NCBI GenBank assembly: GCA_003448685.1
Contig: DLXW01000037.1
Span: forward strand, 11,016 to 20,946
Direction of reading: 5' to 3'
DNA length: 9,931 bases
Source of the DNA: Cyanothece sp. UBA12306
GTDB lineage: Bacteria; Cyanobacteriota; Cyanobacteriia; Cyanobacteriales; Microcystaceae
Part shown: one piece after another, positions 7,348-9,931 of the stretch
Layout: every line of letters begins with the position of its first letter
Position numbering within the stretch: the first letter of the stretch is position 1
Translations under genes and position numbers: made by a program
The notes under the pieces: model-generated
Seen by the model: the letters and a program-made list of their open reading frames with translations, nothing else
Databases searched by the model: none
Told to the model about the DNA's origin: nothing

Positions 7348-9931
7348 TAACAATATATAAAATGGGAACTAGGAATAAACTCAAAAAAGAAGCGATTAAC
7401 ATTCCTCCAAAAACTGCTGTTCCCAAAGATTGACGACTTCCAGCTCCAGCGCCTGTAGCAATCATTAAAGGAAAAATCCCTAACAGAGTTGAACAAGCTG
7501 TCATTAAAATAGGTCTTAATCTTTTTTGAGAAGCTTCAATAGCTGATTTAACAATAGGTAATCCTTCTTCCCGTAATTGGTTAGCGAATTCCACAATTAA
7601 AATTGAATTTTTACTAGCTAATCCAATTAACATTACTAAGCCAATTTGACAGTAAACATCATTAGGAAATCCTCGTAAAGATTGGGCAGTCAATGCTCCT
7701 AAAATTGCTAAAGGAACTGCCAAAAGAATGATAAAAGGATCAATATAGTTTTCATATTGTGCTGCTAGGACTAAAAAGACAAAAATCAACCCCAAACCAA
7801 AAATAATAGGAGCTAAACCTCCTGACTCAAGTTCTTCTAAAGAAACTCCCGACCATTCATAACCAAATCCTTGGGGAAGAGCTTGTTGAGCGGCATTTTC
7901 CATAGCTTCCATCGCTTGTCCAGAACTAATTCCAGGGGCAGCTGCGCCATTGATTTCAGCAGAACGATAGAGATTATAATGATTAATAGTTTGGGCACCG
8001 ATTTTAGGTGTAATTTTCACTAAATTAGATAAAGGTATCATGCGTCCGCTTGCTGAACGTACATAAAGTTTTTTAATATCATCTGGGTTAGAACGAAATT
8101 GTCGATCAGCTTGGACATAAACTCGATAGGTGCGTTGTTGTAAGGTAAAATCATTGACGTATCGGGAGCCTAAAGCGGTTTGTAAGGTACTGAAAATGTC
8201 ATCAATGGAAACCTGAAGCGCTTGGGCTTTGTTGCGGTTAACTTCAATTAATAATTGGGGAGTATTGGCAGAAAAACGGCTAAATGCTCCAGCTAATTGG
8301 GGATTTTGATTTGCTTGTGCTAATAATTGATTAATAGCTTCGATTAAAGCATTTAAGTCTTCACTACCACCTCGATCTTGCAGTTGTAAATTAAATCCGC
8401 TGAAATTTCCTAATCCACGAATAGCAGGGGGGTTAACGGGAAAAACTTGGACTTCAGGGAATTGGGCAAATTTTCCCCACAGTCGCCCAATAATTGCTTG
8501 TGCGGACTGTTGTGGCTCTCGGCGTTCAGAAAAAGGCTTAAGGGGACTAAAAATGACCCCATCATTAGCACTACTTCCGGTTACTCCAAATCCTGCTATA
8601 GCGAAGGTTCCCCTAATTTCTGGTTCTTCTAAGATAGCGGCTTCTACTTTTTTAAGAGCTTCATTGGTGTATTGTAGAGATACACCGTCAGGAGCTTTAA
8701 CAATAGTGAGAAAATAGCCTTGATCTTCGTCAGGCATAAAAGAGGTGGGAACTTGGAAATACAGCCAGGTTGTTACTCCCAATAAGACAACAAAGATCCC
8801 GAAAATGAACCGTTTAAAGTGGACTAAACTAAATAGCGATCGCTGATATTGCCTTCTAACCCATTCTACAAAATCATTAAACCGATGAAAAAATACTCCT
8901 AATAACTCTGGAAATTGCTGTCCTTGACGCAAAATCAAAGCACATAAAGAAGGGGTTAAAGTTAAAGCCAAAAAAGTAGAAATAGCAATGGAAAAAGCAA
9001 TAGTTAGGGCAAATTGCTGATATAATGCCCCAGTTGTTCCAGGAAAGAAAGCTACAGGAACAAAAACGGCCATTAACACCAAAGAAGTGGAGATCACTGC
9101 CCCAAATAATTCCCCCATGGCCTTAATTGCTGCTTGTGGAGGAGACAGATCTTCATCTTCAATATAGCGACTGATTTGTTCAACCACAATAATGGCATCA
9201 TCGACTACCATCCCCGTAGCCAAGGTCAAGCCAAATAGGGTTAAAGTGTTGATGGAGAAGCCAAATAGTTTAATAAAGGCAAAAGTACCCAAGAGGGCTA
9301 AGGGAATGGTTATAGCCGGAATGAGGGTAGTGCGCCAGTTTTGCAAAAATAAGAGGATGACTAAAATTACTAAAACCACTGCCATGACAATAGTTTTGAC
9401 TACTTCAGCTAAAGATTCTTCGACGAATTGAGTGGTGTCAAAAGCAATGCTATATTTGAGTCCAGGGGGAAAGGAAAGGGCTAATTTTTCCATTTGGGCT
9501 TTCACCTGTTTGGCAACTTCTAGGGCATTGGAACCCGTTAATTGTAAAATTCCCATACCGATGGCATCTTGGCCGCGAAAGCGAAGGAAAGTCCCATAGT
9601 CTTGCGCTCCTAATTCCGCTCTTCCCACGTCCTTTAAGCGAATTAACGCGCCATTTTCGTCAGTTTTCAACAACAGATTGTTAAATTCTTCGACTCTGGT
9701 TAATTGACTAACTGCTCTGAGATCGAGTTGATATTGTTGCCCTTCTATGGCTGGTTCACCACCAATTTTTCCAGCCCCTACTTGTATATTTTGTTCAGAC
9801 AGGGCATTAACTACATCTTGGGTGGTTAGTCCTCGACTAGCCATCCGGTTAGGATCAAGCCAAAGACGCATCGCATAGCGACGTTCTCCAAAAATCCGAA
9901 TATTACTTACCCCTTTAATACGTTTTAGGGC
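7325..9931 (-). CDS. RND efflux pump inner-membrane subunit, HAE1/AcrB type (5' end beyond window)
   Basis: The frame is open from the right edge to TAA at 7327-7325, giving 868 residues. By comparison with AcrB (1049 aa), roughly 165 N-terminal residues, including TM1, are missing, so the first in-window Met at 9871 is not the start. It is a proton-driven trimeric exporter that works with a periplasmic adaptor and an outer-membrane channel; neither is in the window. Visible landmarks in partial numbering: porter-domain segment YAMRLWLDPN near 19-28; TM2 about 176-199; the TM4 proton-relay pair Asp244-Asp245 in GMVVDDAIIVVEQ; TM7 about 376-395; the FMPDEDQGYF entry to the second porter half; TM8 about 704-727; and TM10 Lys774 in LASKNSILIVEFA, equivalent to AcrB Lys940. 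The Asp-Asp-Lys relay favours a multidrug-type HAE1 pump over the heavy-metal CusA class. The substrate cannot be told. It converges on the YcaO gene, so it is not in that operon. Confidence 0.95.
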   Translation of the reverse strand, partial: ALKRIKGVSNIRIFGERRYAMRLWLDPNRMASRGLTTQDVVNALSEQNIQVGAGKIGGEPAIEGQQYQLDLRAVSQLTRVEEFNNLLLKTDENGALIRLKDVGRAELGAQDYGTFLRFRGQDAIGMGILQLTGSNALEVAKQVKAQMEKLALSFPPGLKYSIAFDTTQFVEESLAEVVKTIVMAVVLVILVILLFLQNWRTTLIPAITIPLALLGTFAFIKLFGFSINTLTLFGLTLATGMVVDDAIIVVEQISRYIEDEDLSPPQAAIKAMGELFGAVISTSLVLMAVFVPVAFFPGTTGALYQQFALTIAFSIAISTFLALTLTPSLCALILRQGQQFPELLGVFFHRFNDFVEWVRRQYQRSLFSLVHFKRFIFGIFVVLLGVTTWLYFQVPTSFMPDEDQGYFLTIVKAPDGVSLQYTNEALKKVEAAILEEPEIRGTFAIAGFGVTGSSANDGVIFSPLKPFSERREPQQSAQAIIGRLWGKFAQFPEVQVFPVNPPAIRGLGNFSGFNLQLQDRGGSEDLNALIEAINQLLAQANQNPQLAGAFSRFSANTPQLLIEVNRNKAQALQVSIDDIFSTLQTALGSRYVNDFTLQQRTYRVYVQADRQFRSNPDDIKKLYVRSASGRMIPLSNLVKITPKIGAQTINHYNLYRSAEINGAAAPGISSGQAMEAMENAAQQALPQGFGYEWSGVSLEELESGGLAPIIFGLGLIFVFLVLAAQYENYIDPFIILLAVPLAILGALTAQSLRGFPNDVYCQIGLVMLIGLASKNSILIVEFANQLREEGLPIVKSAIEASQKRLRPILMTACSTLLGIFPLMIATGAGAGSRQSLGTAVFGGMLIASFLSLFLVPILYIVIKIWSLD
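8836..8843. repeat. HIP1 octamer GCGATCGC
   Basis: Second perfect HIP1 copy, inside the RND pump gene just before the region encoding TM7. Two copies in about 10 kb of AT-rich DNA are far more than chance would give for a GC-rich octamer. Confidence 0.85.

Noticed and set aside
8447..8632. Plus-strand open frame of 61 codons
   Set aside because: It lies entirely antisense to the well-supported RND pump gene and shows no protein-like features.
9192..9431. Plus-strand open frame of 79 codons, Lys- and Thr-rich
   Set aside because: Its composition is what the reverse strand of RND transmembrane helices gives; it is a shadow of the pump gene.
7325..9931. RND pump as the dedicated exporter of the TOMM product
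   Set aside because: It is convergent with the YcaO gene and has the features of a general HAE1 multidrug pump; adjacency alone does not support this role.

Overview
The window looks like AT-rich cyanobacterial chromosome. Three things suggest this: two copies of the cyanobacterial octamer GCGATCGC (HIP1), a very large hybrid Ser/Thr-His sensor kinase of a type common in cyanobacteria, and a fused YcaO cyclodehydratase of the size and layout of cyanobacterial TOMM (thiazole/oxazole-modified microcin) enzymes. Species cannot be named from the sequence alone.

Layout: (1) 1-3666, minus strand: N-terminal 1222 residues of a hybrid kinase (protein kinase, helical repeat region, GAF, PAS, HisKA), running off the left edge inside the ATP-binding domain. 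(2) 3723-4235, plus: a small four-helix membrane protein of the UPF0114/YqhA family, transcribed divergently from the kinase across about 56 bp. (3) 4366-4806, plus: a 146-residue orphan protein with its own good promoter and Shine-Dalgarno; it weakly resembles nitrile-hydratase-like leader peptides and is the best candidate for the substrate or partner of the next gene. (4) 5023-7302, plus: a fused RiPP cyclodehydratase with an N-terminal recognition element, a zinc-binding E1/ThiF-like domain and a C-terminal YcaO domain. (5) 7325-9931, minus: C-terminal 868 residues of an RND (HAE1/AcrB-type) efflux pump, converging on the YcaO gene with only 22 bp between stop codons and a shared hairpin; it runs off the right edge.

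The most interesting part is 4304-7302, a compact two-gene candidate peptide-modification locus. The modifying enzyme is clear. The substrate is not: the upstream protein lacks a Cys/Ser/Thr-rich core and a Gly-Gly cleavage site, and no dehydrogenase, protease or dedicated exporter is visible. The two genes are separated by about 216 bp holding a promoter-like sequence and an inverted repeat, so the second may be transcribed or controlled separately. The second notable observation is that the hybrid kinase lacks the AAA/P-loop ATPase module that usually sits between the kinase and the helical region in its family, with the reading frame kept open.

No rRNA, tRNA, CRISPR array, insertion sequence or attachment site was seen. 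No gene-free stretch exceeds 300 bases.
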